Position numbers and translations under genes: made by a program. A DNA stretch of 64,000 nucleotides. Source: Bacillus sp. sid0103. GTDB taxonomy: Bacteria; Bacillota; Bacilli; Bacillales_B; DSM-18226. Shown piece by piece: positions 56,802 to 64,000 of the stretch. A model generated the notes under the pieces. The model worked only from the letters and a program-made list of their open reading frames with translations, did not search any database and was not told where the DNA came from. Position 1 is the first letter of the stretch. The number at the start of each line of letters is the position of its first letter. The stretch is taken from contig NZ_JAHUWN010000026.1 of assembly GCF_019219025.1 (NCBI RefSeq), positions 45,086 through 109,085 of the forward strand, read 5' to 3'.

Positions 56802-57635
56802 CTAGTTTCGATTAACTACTCTTTCAATATGAATAGTAAGATACGCCATTTCTTCCTTCGTTATTTTATGATTATGTGCCTTTTCGATAAATTCCTTTAT
56901 TTTCCCGGTACATACAAAGGCATCTGGATACTTAATTTTCACCATGTCATAAAGATAATCGTCTGGACTTTCCAAGTTTTTTTCACTAATAAGGCGTTGC
57001 GCAAAAAATTTTAAATGAGTAAGGAACCGGAAATAATTCAAAGATTCTTCATCAATTTCGATTTTAAAATGATATTTTACAATGTTTAGGATATCTTGTA
57101 TTAATTTTGTCATACTGACAACATTGGGCATTTCTTCGTTGAGCTCAGCATTCACAATATGCATGGCGATAAAGCCAGCTTCATCTTCAGGAAGAGTAAT
57201 CCCAAGCATTTCTTCGATCTTTTTGATCGCCTTTAAGCCAATCGCAAATTCGTCACTATAAATTCTTTTGATTTCCCATAATAACGCATTGGAGATCAAT
57301 AACCCCTTTTTGTTTCTCTCAATGGCAAAAGTAATATGGTCCGTTAATGATACATAGATACTGTCATTTAACTTCTTTCCCAGTTTTTCCTTGGCATAGG
57401 AAATGATTCTTTCCGAAACATCCATGTATTCTAATGGAACATCATATAATAGCGTCTTAAACTTTTCTGAAACATCTTTATTGTCCAATTTGAAGGTCTT
57501 CTCGATCTTACTTTCATCCACTTCTTCCCCGGGTCTCTTTTGAAAAGCGATCCCCCGGCCCATTATCACTAATTCTTTATTCTGCGCATCCAAAACACTG
57601 ATAACATTATTATTAATCACTTTTGCGATTTTCAT
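56802..57635 (-). CDS. licT: BglG/LicT-family antiterminator
   Basis: 277 residues from the ATG at 57635 (AAAAGGTGAT upstream), the same length as LicT. N-terminal RNA-binding CAT domain (~1-55; KIAKVINNNVISVLDA, GRGIAFQKRPGE) and two PRDs with the regulatory histidines in SLTDHITFAIER, FIAMHIVNAE, FLTHLKFF and YLTIHIERVV. Phosphorylation by HPr and BglP controls it. It binds the three RAT elements here, one in its own leader. Confidence 0.95.
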   Translation of the reverse strand: MKIAKVINNNVISVLDAQNKELVIMGRGIAFQKRPGEEVDESKIEKTFKLDNKDVSEKFKTLLYDVPLEYMDVSERIISYAKEKLGKKLNDSIYVSLTDHITFAIERNKKGLLISNALLWEIKRIYSDEFAIGLKAIKKIEEMLGITLPEDEAGFIAMHIVNAELNEEMPNVVSMTKLIQDILNIVKYHFKIEIDEESLNYFRFLTHLKFFAQRLISEKNLESPDDYLYDMVKIKYPDAFVCTGKIKEFIEKAHNHKITKEEMAYLTIHIERVVNRN

Positions 57636-57661
57636 ATAAATCACCTTTTTTGGAAGTATTT

Positions 57662-57709
57662 ATAAAAAAAAACCTAAAACTAATAAAGACAATATTAGTT
57701 TTAGGTTTT
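57662..57709 (-). terminator. LicT-controlled terminator in licT leader
   Basis: AAAACCTAAAACTAAT pairs with ATTAGTTTTAGGTTTT, then T-run; overlaps the RAT at 57704-57733. Confidence 0.87.
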
Positions 57710-57733
57710 GCCTGATTTAACAGTAACAATCCT
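57704..57733 (-). promoter_or_regulatory. RAT antiterminator element 3 (licT leader)
   Basis: GGATTGTTACTGTTAAATCA followed by GGCAAAACC on the minus strand; implies that licT is autoregulated. Confidence 0.9.
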
Positions 57734-57754
57734 ATTAAATTAAAGTTAATTCAA

Positions 57755-57783
57755 ATATTATCATTTTTTAAAAAACCTTGCAA
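57755..57783 (-). promoter_or_regulatory. licT promoter
   Basis: TTGCAA (57778-57783), 17-nt spacer, TAATAT (57755-57760), just before the RAT element. Confidence 0.55.
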
Positions 57784-57811
57784 TGGTTTTTGGTTCCAAG
57801 GTCCTTTCCTT

Positions 57812-59020
57812 CTATTTATCACCTGCTTTAATTTGGTTCATAAGTAATACTGCCTCTATTGAGGTCCACTCTTGTTTATAATCGGTCAGAATTTTTTTCA
57901 ACAAGGACATAGCAGCTTTGGTATTTCCAGCCTCAATCAATTTCTTTGCTTTACCGAGCAGCAGGTCATCCTTATATGGTGAAAAGACATAGTGCTGACT
58001 AGTTTCGGAAAGAAAGCGATCATAAAAGAAGAAAATGTTTTCCTGCTCATTCAATCTTTGCTTCGCTTCAATTAAAAAGAACAAGGCGTCATCTGAAAAA
58101 TATTCATTTGGCATTAGTGATAGACTCTTTTCCATTTGCGCCTCTGCCGTCTTGTAATCCTTATTTCTAAATGCTGCTAGCCCTTTTCGATAATTGCTTA
58201 AACCAGCAATAGGAGATGAATCTATCCTGTCAAAATCCCCAAGACTTTTGGTGTCATTTCGTTTCGGCTGCTTTTGTTGCCCACCACTCTGTTCCTTTGA
58301 TACAACCGCTATTTCCTTTTCAAAAGTGTCTGTTTTGTGGATACTTCCATGTTGCTCAATCCCTGGCTTCGTTTCTTTTATTTCTTTTTGTTGGCTGAAA
58401 ACCCGTACACCAACCCCTCCAATTAATAAAGAAGCTACCAAACTTGAACCTATGAAAAGACGCTTTGGCCACCCCTTATTGAAGGATATTTTTCCCGTAA
58501 CAACCGGTTCAGTTAACTGATGTTTATCTAACATTTGTTCCAATTCGCGAATGACTGAACTGTTTTTTACATAAAGCGGAAACTGATTTAATGCTTGTGA
58601 TACACTTTCTTCTTCCCCTGAAACAATCAAAGTCAATAAATAGGCATGGTAAAAATCAACTGGTAAAGGAATTTGCGTTTGAAAAGAAAGAAGATCATGA
58701 AAAATATTTTTCGCCCTATGGACTCCTCCGGACTGAGCGAAATGAAGTGCCTGATTGTATTTCAGGTAAAGCTCATCATAGAGGGGAATTTTCTCCTCAA
58801 CCATTTGTTTATAAATAAGAAGGTTAGCATCTGGTACGTTGTCCCATTGTTTCATTGCTTGATATGGGAATCCCGCAAGAACATAAACTACCCCTAGCGC
58901 CCAGCTAGCTTCACTCCATAAGGGATATTCGTTAACAATCGATTCTAAAATAATGACTGCCTCGTCATACCTCTCCACCTGTAAGGATTGAATGGCCAGA
59001 TTATACGATAGAACCTCCAT
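57812..59020 (-). CDS. Membrane-anchored TPR-repeat protein
   Basis: About 402 residues from the ATG at 59020 (GAGGAAGATC upstream). N-terminal cytosolic TPR-like helices (AIQSLQVERYDEAVIILESI; WALGVVYVLAGFPYQAM), one central membrane segment (about 187-208 by this numbering, PKRLFIGSSLVASLLIGGVG), a charged linker, and a C-terminal TPR region (YRKGLAAFRNKDYKTAEAQM). The frame stays open upstream to a TAA at 59096-59098 and reads like protein there, although no ATG or GTG exists in that part; TTG at 59041 and ATT at 59086 are the only options. Follows the GrpE-like gene. Function unknown. Confidence 0.75.
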   Translation of the reverse strand: MEVLSYNLAIQSLQVERYDEAVIILESIVNEYPLWSEASWALGVVYVLAGFPYQAMKQWDNVPDANLLIYKQMVEEKIPLYDELYLKYNQALHFAQSGGVHRAKNIFHDLLSFQTQIPLPVDFYHAYLLTLIVSGEEESVSQALNQFPLYVKNSSVIRELEQMLDKHQLTEPVVTGKISFNKGWPKRLFIGSSLVASLLIGGVGVRVFSQQKEIKETKPGIEQHGSIHKTDTFEKEIAVVSKEQSGGQQKQPKRNDTKSLGDFDRIDSSPIAGLSNYRKGLAAFRNKDYKTAEAQMEKSLSLMPNEYFSDDALFFLIEAKQRLNEQENIFFFYDRFLSETSQHYVFSPYKDDLLLGKAKKLIEAGNTKAAMSLLKKILTDYKQEWTSIEAVLLMNQIKAGDK

Positions 59021-59115
59021 CAGATCTTCCTCAAAACCCAATACATGAACTTGTCTAGTTTTACCATTCCTGAATTGAACCTTAATAAAGACACTTTAAA
59101 AACCCCCTATGTGGA

Positions 59116-59562
59116 TTAATAAATGGTGATGACTTTTGCTTCACGGATAAGCTTTCCTGTATGTTTATCACGGAAACCACGTTCGTGAACCCCAAATACT
59201 TGGAACTTTTGTAATTCTGCTTGGAAGCTCTCTGGTATGGTTCCAATACTTGTCATCGTATCGCCATTAATAAATTGGCCTAATGATTTAATTTCCTCAA
59301 TTCCTTGCAACTCTAGTATCTTGAGGTAATCATTAATGATTACTTCTATCTGTTCTCCCCATTCTTTGAGATTCATCTTAAGAGCTGATTGTAATATTAA
59401 ATCCATCGCATCGACCGCTTGGATGGTTAAATGGATGAGTTCATTCACTTTCTGTTGCCGGTCTTTCCCAATCTTTTCAGGTTCGGAATCCATCCTCGTG
59501 ATTGGCTTTATTTCTTGCAGCATTTTTCTAAACTCTTGAATGTACGTACTTTCTGTGGTCAC
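59116..59562 (-). CDS. GrpE-like protein
   Basis: 148 residues from a GTG at 59562, 9 nt after GGGAGGG; an ATG at 59571 abuts that site and is less likely. Long N-terminal helix, then a short beta domain: IKSLGQFINGDTMTSIGTIPESF and VHERGFRDKHTGKLIREAKVITIY, which resemble the GrpE end (GY...LRPAKV). True GrpE lies in the hrcA-grpE-dnaK operon; this is a second, atypical member. A nucleotide-exchange role for an Hsp70-like protein is inferred; no such partner gene is seen here. Confidence 0.6.
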   Translation of the reverse strand: MTTESTYIQEFRKMLQEIKPITRMDSEPEKIGKDRQQKVNELIHLTIQAVDAMDLILQSALKMNLKEWGEQIEVIINDYLKILELQGIEEIKSLGQFINGDTMTSIGTIPESFQAELQKFQVFGVHERGFRDKHTGKLIREAKVITIY

Positions 59563-59673
59563 CGTTCGCATCCCTCCCGTGTTTCTGGTTCAATGTTTTC
59601 TTTATCTTTTTAAACGGTCATGGTGATATATATGATGTACATCCCTTATCTTTTCTCGAATTTAATTAAAAAA

Positions 59674-59795
59674 AGCTGTGTTAAAGGTCATTGTTGATTT
59701 TTTTACTATGTTAATTGGAGCCAAGGAGGCTCCCCGCAAAGCCCAAGGAAACCGAAGCGCATGGAACTCAGATCAGAGGCAACTTTAACACAGCC
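59674..59795 (+). repeat. Dispersed repeat, copy 3 (about 122 bp)
   Basis: GCTGTGTTAAAGGTCATTGT at the left end and CAACTTTAACACAGC at the right end form inverted repeats; inside are TTAATTGGAGCC and a reduced form of the GC-rich core (AAGGAGGCTCCCCGCAAAGC). Lies directly upstream of the GrpE-like gene. The rest of 59572-60083 holds only the relic below. Confidence 0.72.
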
Positions 59796-59850
59796 CAAAA
59801 AAAGAAACACCCTATGAAAACAGCAAATACTGACTGTTTCACATAGTGTG

Positions 59851-59979
59851 TCATCTATGAGAATAGTTTTTGAAGAAGGCTCTAGGATAAAATCGCTTGA
59901 TTGTCCGTTTCCCTATGAACGACATCGACAACCAAGGCAATATCATGATAACGAGTAAAATCATTTTATCTTTTCTCAT
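59851..59979 (-). pseudogene. Truncated N-terminus of a small membrane protein
   Basis: 42 codons (MRKDKMILLVIMILPWLSMS then FIGKRTIKRFYPRAFFKNYS). A hydrophobic start followed by GKRTIKRFYPRA resembles the start of a Bacillaceae membrane protein family about four times longer; here it stops early. Weak ribosome site. Probably a deletion relic, though a real small protein is possible. Confidence 0.4.
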
Positions 59980-60083
59980 CCATATGCCATTCTCTTTTTC
60001 TTTTTAGAAAGCACAAATTAGAAAAATTTATTTATGATTTTATAAAAATATTCTTTTCTTTAATTTGGAATTCCATATAAAAG

Positions 60084-60311
60084 CTATTTTTTTGTATAAA
60101 AAGCAAGTCCCCACAAAAGAAGCGGCAGCAGGCCAGCTAGTCTAAACCAACCCTCGGCACCACCGACATATACTGATATGGTTGGGACAGCAAGGGCAAT
60201 CCCACTCCAAAAAAATGCTTTCCATGATTTCTTCCAAACACCGATAACAAACAGCAGTGCAGCTGCGCCAACTAGTAGCCAATAGACGATTCCTACCAAG
60301 AAAAAATCCAT
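60084..60311 (-). CDS. Small membrane protein, three helices
   Basis: 75 residues, hydrophobic: segments about 4-24, 33-50 and 57-72. Pro-rich loop VPTISVYVGGAEGW. GGGGGAGAAAG before the ATG. Family not recognised. Confidence 0.65.
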   Translation of the reverse strand: MDFFLVGIVYWLLVGAAALLFVIGVWKKSWKAFFWSGIALAVPTISVYVGGAEGWFRLAGLLPLLLWGLAFYTKK

Positions 60312-60503
60312 TCTTTCTCCCCCTTTAAATGATATCTACTATCTATTTATCATATGAATTCGCCAACAAACTGTCCGTACACTTTTTGAAATTCAATTAT
60401 CCAGTTTCATTTAGTATGGTATCAACTAATTACCATTTGTGTTAATATTATCTAGGGTAGTTATGCAAAAATTCAATCTTATTTATTGATAGGAGTTATA
60501 ATC

Positions 60504-60869
60504 ATGGGTAACGTTCAAAAAGTAGGACAAATCGGTGTTCCTGTAAAGGATTTGGATAGAGCCATTTATTTTTATAAGGATTTACTAGATTTACCGCTAC
60601 TTTTTAATACTGATACGATGGCCTTCTTTGAATGCAATGGCCTTCGCCTTTTTTTAAGCTTACCTGAGAATGAACAATTCGCTCACTCCAGTTCGGTCAT
60701 TTATTTTCATGTCGAGAATATTAAAGAGACATACCAAAAAATGATTGAAAAAGGTGTCAACTTTATCGACGAACCGCACATCGTTGCAAAAGTTGGCCAA
60801 ACAGAAACCTGGATGACATTTTTTAAAGATACAGAAGAAAACACCCATGCTTTAATGAGTGAAGTATAA
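60504..60869 (+). CDS. VOC-family protein
   Basis: 121 residues from the ATG at 60504, which has AGGAG 9 nt upstream; an upstream TTG in frame is unlikely. VQKVGQIGVPVKDLDRAIYF opens the first VOC half, and VIYFHVENIKETYQKM opens the second. Resembles small glyoxalase-like proteins; ligands only partly kept. Precedes a DinB gene on the same strand by about 100 nt. Confidence 0.82.
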   Translation: MGNVQKVGQIGVPVKDLDRAIYFYKDLLDLPLLFNTDTMAFFECNGLRLFLSLPENEQFAHSSSVIYFHVENIKETYQKMIEKGVNFIDEPHIVAKVGQTETWMTFFKDTEENTHALMSEV

Positions 60870-60975
60870 GAAAGATACAAGGATGTCGTTGAAATTACGA
60901 ATAAAGTTCTAACCATCCCTCATAGCTTTAAAATGGGGAGAATGATGTCATGAAAGGTAGAGAGGAGAAAATAAC

Positions 60976-61500
60976 ATGTTAAAACGTCCTTTAGATGGTG
61001 AGTACCCAGAATATTATACACCGTATGTAAATCTAGTTTCGGAAGATAATCTCTTAACAATTGTGAAAGAGAATTTGGTAAAAACGATTGAGCTTTTTGA
61101 GTCGCTCTCAGAGGAAGATGGCCTATTTCGTTATGCAGAAAATAAATGGAGCATCAAAGAAGTACTTGGTCATATGGCAGATACGGAAAGAATTATGAGC
61201 TATCGTCTGCTCCGGGTTGGACGGGGAGACAAGACCGCACTAGCTGGTTTTAACGAGAACGATTATGTAAAAAGCTCACAGATCAACAATCTACCGATCA
61301 AAAATATCCTTGAGGATTTTATAGCAACTAGAAAAGCTACGCTTACTTTATTTCAAAATATGCCGGAAGATGCTTGGGCAAACATTGGCTTTGCCAATAA
61401 CAATGAAGTCACCGCCCGTGCCATCGCCTATATTATTGCAGGCCATGCACTCCACCATTTCAATATTATTACTGAAAGATATCTGCCAATATTGAAATAA
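60976..61500 (+). CDS. DinB-family protein
   Basis: 174 residues, DinB_2 four-helix bundle. Metal His candidates in EVLGHMADTERIMSYRLL and IAGHALHHFNIITERYL, and NKWSIKEVL before the first. Often thiol-dependent (bacillithiol) transferases; substrate unknown. GAGGAG before the ATG; strong terminator after. Confidence 0.88.
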   Translation: MLKRPLDGEYPEYYTPYVNLVSEDNLLTIVKENLVKTIELFESLSEEDGLFRYAENKWSIKEVLGHMADTERIMSYRLLRVGRGDKTALAGFNENDYVKSSQINNLPIKNILEDFIATRKATLTLFQNMPEDAWANIGFANNNEVTARAIAYIIAGHALHHFNIITERYLPILK

Positions 61501-61502
61501 AC

Positions 61503-61548
61503 AAAATTAAAGCCCGTGAAATCATCTAATCTCACGGGCTTTAATTTT
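61503..61548 (+). terminator. Terminator after DinB gene
   Basis: AAAATTAAAGCCCGTGA and its complement form a perfect 17-bp stem around a 12-nt loop. Confidence 0.9.
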
Positions 61549-61694
61549 GCTCAAATAAAGATTGCGAACACCTGTTCTTTGTTTTATAATGAAAATATCG
61601 GTAATAATAAGAAGTGGGACGCTCTAAATAGATTGTCCAGTTATATCCGATGAGGATCTCGAAAAATACTTTTTAAATTGAGGAGAGATTGATT

Positions 61695-62123
61695 ATGACA
61701 GTACGTTTGATTCCCTATTTAGTGATGAATGGAAATGCGAAGGAAGCGATTCAATTTTATGAAAAGGCTTTAGATGCACAAGTTCTCTTTACTCAATCTT
61801 TCGGAGAAATGCCAGAAAACCCGGAATTCCCACTTCCTGCTGAAGCGAAAGATCTTGTAAGTCATGCGACGATTAAAGTGGGCGAAACCGAACTAATGTT
61901 TTCTGATACATTCCCTGGCCAGCCGCATCAAATCGGAAATCAAGTTACCATTTGTATTTCAACAAACGACGCAGACCAAGCACATAAATTCTTTGAAGCC
62001 TTACAAGAAGGCGGCCAAGTAACCATGCCGCTTCAAGAAACGTTTTTCAGCCCTGCATACGGCAATTTAACAGATAAGTTTGGCGTAAGTTTCCAAATCT
62101 TCACTGAGGGCAAGCAACATTAA
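61695..62123 (+). CDS. PhnB-like VOC protein
   Basis: 142 residues from the ATG at 61695, which has GAGGAGAG upstream. RLIPYLVMNGNAKEAIQFYEKAL, HATIKVGETELMFSD and FFSPAYGNLTDKFGVSFQIF are typical of the PhnB/DUF1338-type VOC group (sometimes annotated as 3-demethylubiquinone methyltransferase-like). Function unknown. Converges with a frameshifted relative. Confidence 0.87.
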   Translation: MTVRLIPYLVMNGNAKEAIQFYEKALDAQVLFTQSFGEMPENPEFPLPAEAKDLVSHATIKVGETELMFSDTFPGQPHQIGNQVTICISTNDADQAHKFFEALQEGGQVTMPLQETFFSPAYGNLTDKFGVSFQIFTEGKQH

Positions 62124-62150
62124 AATCTTACATACACCAAAGAAATAGAT

Positions 62151-62182
62151 TAGCCCGGTCCAGTTGTGACCGGGCTTTTTTT
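62151..62182. terminator. Terminator between convergent PhnB-like genes
   Basis: AGCCCGGTC and GACCGGGCT form a 9-bp stem followed by seven T. Confidence 0.85.
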
Positions 62183-62189
62183 AGTTCCA

Positions 62190-62590
62190 TTAATTTTCTA
62201 AAGGTAGATTTACCTGCCAAGAAACACCGAATTTATCCACTACCCAGCCAAACTTTTTGCTAAAGCCGTAATTATCTAACGGCATTAATAAGGCACCTCC
62301 ACTTGATAAGTTTTCATATAGTCGGTTTATTTCCTCGTCTGTATCACAAGTAATATAGATGGAGAACGAGGGAGTAAACGTAAATTCATGTTTTACATTA
62401 CTATCAATGCACATGAACTCCTGACCTTTAAGGGAAAAGGATGCATGCATAACCGTTCCCTCTTCGCCCGGTCCGTTTGCCCCATAACGAGTAAGATTGG
62501 TTATTTCTGAGTCTTCAATTAAAGATATGTAAAATTCATCGCTGCTTCTGCATTTCCTTGAAACATTAAAAATGGTGTAACTTTTGACAT
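62190..62590 (-). pseudogene. PhnB-like VOC gene with single-base frameshift
   Basis: From an ATG at 62590 (GGGAGGATG upstream) the frame reads SKVTPFLMFQGNAEAAMNF and then stops after TYL. If one base is added in the A-run at 62531-62534 the frame continues as YISLIEDSEITNLTRYGANG into the intact C-terminal part (KFGWVVDKFGVSWQVNLP), giving a normal ~133-residue PhnB-type protein. It is either a pseudogene or a homopolymer sequencing error. An internal ATG at 62450 would give only an 86-residue fragment. Confidence 0.85.
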
Positions 62591-62791
62591 TGTAAACATC
62601 CTCCCTTTAATTGGCTGATTTCCATCGTCTATCTGTTGTCAATATCCCAAAATCTATCATCATAAATTTAAATAGGCTGGGAAAATACTTCTAGAATTTG
62701 TTCTTTCATATATTTTTTAGGCTTTTGATAGTTTATTGGCTTATATATGAGCTTATTATTAAATTTATTTAATTCAATTGGAACTGCGTTC

Positions 62792-62917
62792 TTAATAGTG
62801 ACCAATCTTAAATAGATTTAAATGCCATTCATTTAGGTTTTTAGAAATCTTTACATCGTCCGTTACTGCAAACTGCAATTCTTTTAAAACCTTTTGTGTT
62901 GCACCGATAATAAACAT
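62792..62917 (-). pseudogene. Truncated DUF6933-like gene
   Basis: 41 codons: MFIIGATQKVLKELQ near the start and LNEWHLNLFKIGHY before a TAA. The start and the WHxNLF pattern fit DUF6933, whose members continue for another 100 residues or more. Nothing clear follows, apart from a short frame with KPINYQKPKKYM near 62710. The remainder of 62591-63000 is AT-rich and without a gene. Confidence 0.55.
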
Positions 62918-62970
62918 TAGACAACAACCTTCCCTCTTGTACAGTTCCTACCATTATTGACAACCTAACA

Positions 62971-63001
62971 AAAAAACTAATCAAGTTCTGATTAGTTTTT
63001 T
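62971..63001 (-). terminator. Terminator after exonuclease gene
   Basis: AAAAAACTAATCA and its complement form a perfect 13-bp stem with a 5-nt loop; the stem overlaps the stop codon. Confidence 0.85.
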
Positions 63002-63605
63002 AACCCATTTTTGAACGCGAAACGGCAGGCTGATATTTTCGCATTGGTGCCTTTTCTAGCACTTCTTGAAGATAGAGATTACCGTTCGGACTTGTTTTTT
63101 TGAGCAGTTCCAATAAGTATGTAATATCGTCTAGTGCTCTATGTGTTTGGTAGTCTGTAATATTGTGTGCTTGTAATAGGGTTAGTAATTTTCCATTTGG
63201 AAAGCCGTAATTTTTCCAAGGGATGTTTCTCATGGTGCAATACCATTTCAGGTCGTTGACTTCCGGATACATATGATAAAGAAAACTTCTGTCAAAGGAA
63301 GCATTATGGGCAAACACCGAATCGGCACGATGGAAGTATGTCTTGATTTTTACATCATAAAAGCTTTTCCCTTGAACTAACTCGTAAGGGATACCATGAA
63401 CCCGATAGGCTGAGTCATAATTGTTCCTAGCTGTACGGGACAGCGGCTCACGCAAAAAGGAATCTTCATCGATAATATCGATCACCTCGCCAGTATCTGC
63501 CCGATAGGAAAATAATTTTAAGGCAAGCTCAATTACTTCATCCTTGGTCGGACCTAAACCGGTTGTCTCAACATCTAATACCAAACCCAATTTTTCAGAT
63601 CTCAT
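63000..63605 (-). CDS. DnaQ-like 3'-5' exonuclease (DEDDh)
   Basis: About 201 residues from the ATG at 63605 (a second ATG at 63617 is possible). Exonuclease motifs: LVLDVETTGLGPTKDE (Asp, Glu), VFAHNASFDRSFLY (Asp), and HRALDDITYLLEL (His and Asp, HxxxxD). Family resembles the epsilon proofreading domain and RNase T/oligoribonuclease-like enzymes; a stand-alone role in DNA or RNA trimming is likely. Single gene with its own terminator. Confidence 0.9.
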   Translation of the reverse strand: MRSEKLGLVLDVETTGLGPTKDEVIELALKLFSYRADTGEVIDIIDEDSFLREPLSRTARNNYDSAYRVHGIPYELVQGKSFYDVKIKTYFHRADSVFAHNASFDRSFLYHMYPEVNDLKWYCTMRNIPWKNYGFPNGKLLTLLQAHNITDYQTHRALDDITYLLELLKKTSPNGNLYLQEVLEKAPMRKYQPAVSRSKMG

Positions 63606-63717
63606 CTCAATGACCATCCCTTAATCCTAAACTTTATTCCCATTATACCAAAGGTCGCAATGGTACTCTATCTCCAAAAAGTTCCTTCATGTGAATCCCG
63701 AAAAGAAAGGCCCTCAT

Positions 63718-63880
63718 CAGAGGGACCGTGACTGATATTTTCCCTCGACTACGGGCACTGTCAACCTCTCAGAGGGACCGCGACCGACATTTTTCCACGT
63801 CTTCGGGCACTGTCAACCTCTCAGAGGGACCGCGACCGACATTTTTCCACGTCTTCGGGCACTGTCAACCTCCCAGAGAG
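63718..63880. repeat. Tandem array of 52-bp repeats, three units
   Basis: CAGAGGGACCG begins units at 63718, 63770 and 63822, with a partial fourth at 63874: exactly 52 bp apart. Core GGGCACTGTCAACCTC is invariant. Sequence unrelated to the larger 52-bp array at 52231. The frame across it is not called as a gene. Confidence 0.87.
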
Positions 63881-63942
63881 TCAAGTCCTATATTTTGTGT
63901 AAATTGTATTTCCTATGGTTACAATGTTTTTCAGCTTTTATG

Positions 63943-63990
63943 AATTTTGATGGTTTGGAAGGGGGTACCCCCTTCCAAACCATCAAAATT
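63943..63990. repeat. Perfect 48-bp palindrome
   Basis: 24-bp arms without a loop, running from AATTTTGATGGTTTGG to CCAAACCATCAAAATT, centred on GGGGGTACCCCC between 63966 and 63967. It lies 10 nt from the right edge of the window. Could be a terminator, a cruciform, a protein site or an assembly product. Confidence 0.85.
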
Positions 63991-64000
63991 TCGCGCGCTT

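Noticed and set aside
63728..63943. 71-codon frame near the right edge
   Set aside because: Produced by the three-unit 52-bp repeat; peptide repeats follow the DNA repeat.

Overview
The window looks like a chromosomal segment of a spore-forming Bacillaceae (Neobacillus/Bacillus type). Supporting signs are the AT-rich sequence, strong GGAGG ribosome sites with frequent TTG and GTG starts, Bacillus-like orthologues (pucL-like uricase, guaD, adeC, licT-bglP-bglH, yjbI, yocS), cre-like sites and Bacillaceae-type dispersed repeats. No rRNA, tRNA, phage or transposase gene was seen.

Layout. (1) 1-4695, minus: a purine degradation operon (xdhC/pucA, pucB, a tiny ORF, OHCU decarboxylase, uricase, HIU hydrolase, allantoinase running off the left edge). 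(2) 5350-7584, plus: guanine deaminase and adenine deaminase, which feed that pathway. (3) 7639-12494: a mix of transporters (BASS, EamA, SemiSWEET), a rhodanese, a DUF4097 protein, a Y/P-rich protein and an EAL-domain relic. (4) 12690-22931: a sugar locus with two TIM-barrel isomerase-like enzymes, two Gfo/Idh dehydrogenases, ThuA, an AraC regulator, an ABC importer (one permease with a large insertion) and a LacI regulator. The enzyme set resembles an oxidation-elimination-hydration-reduction route, as described for levoglucosan. (5) 23246-39879, minus: a fructan locus with a large secreted multidomain GH32 enzyme, a cytoplasmic GH32, a fructokinase, a Gfo/Idh enzyme, an LplB/YtcP/LipO-type importer and a three-part sensor (anchored binding protein, YesM-like kinase, YesN-like regulator). 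(6) 40110-49457, minus: glpQ, then a malto/isomalto-oligosaccharide locus (binding protein, two permeases, LacI regulator, two GH13 enzymes). (7) 49598-52168: truncated haemoglobin, a VOC protein and a helical-repeat protein, followed by a 0.66 kb array of 52-bp repeats. (8) 53037-57635, minus: licT-bglP-bglH with three antiterminator/terminator elements. (9) 57812-64000: a TPR membrane protein, a GrpE-like protein, VOC and DinB proteins, an exonuclease, several gene remnants, a second 52-bp array and a perfect 48-bp palindrome.

How it works together. Most of the window is carbon and nitrogen scavenging. Three binding-protein importers bring in oligosaccharides, but none has its own ATPase, so a shared MsmX-type ATPase elsewhere is presumably used. 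Each importer lies beside dedicated hydrolases or dehydrogenases and its own regulator. Several sites match the CcpA cre consensus, which suggests carbon catabolite control. Gene remnants and repeats mark the borders between modules.
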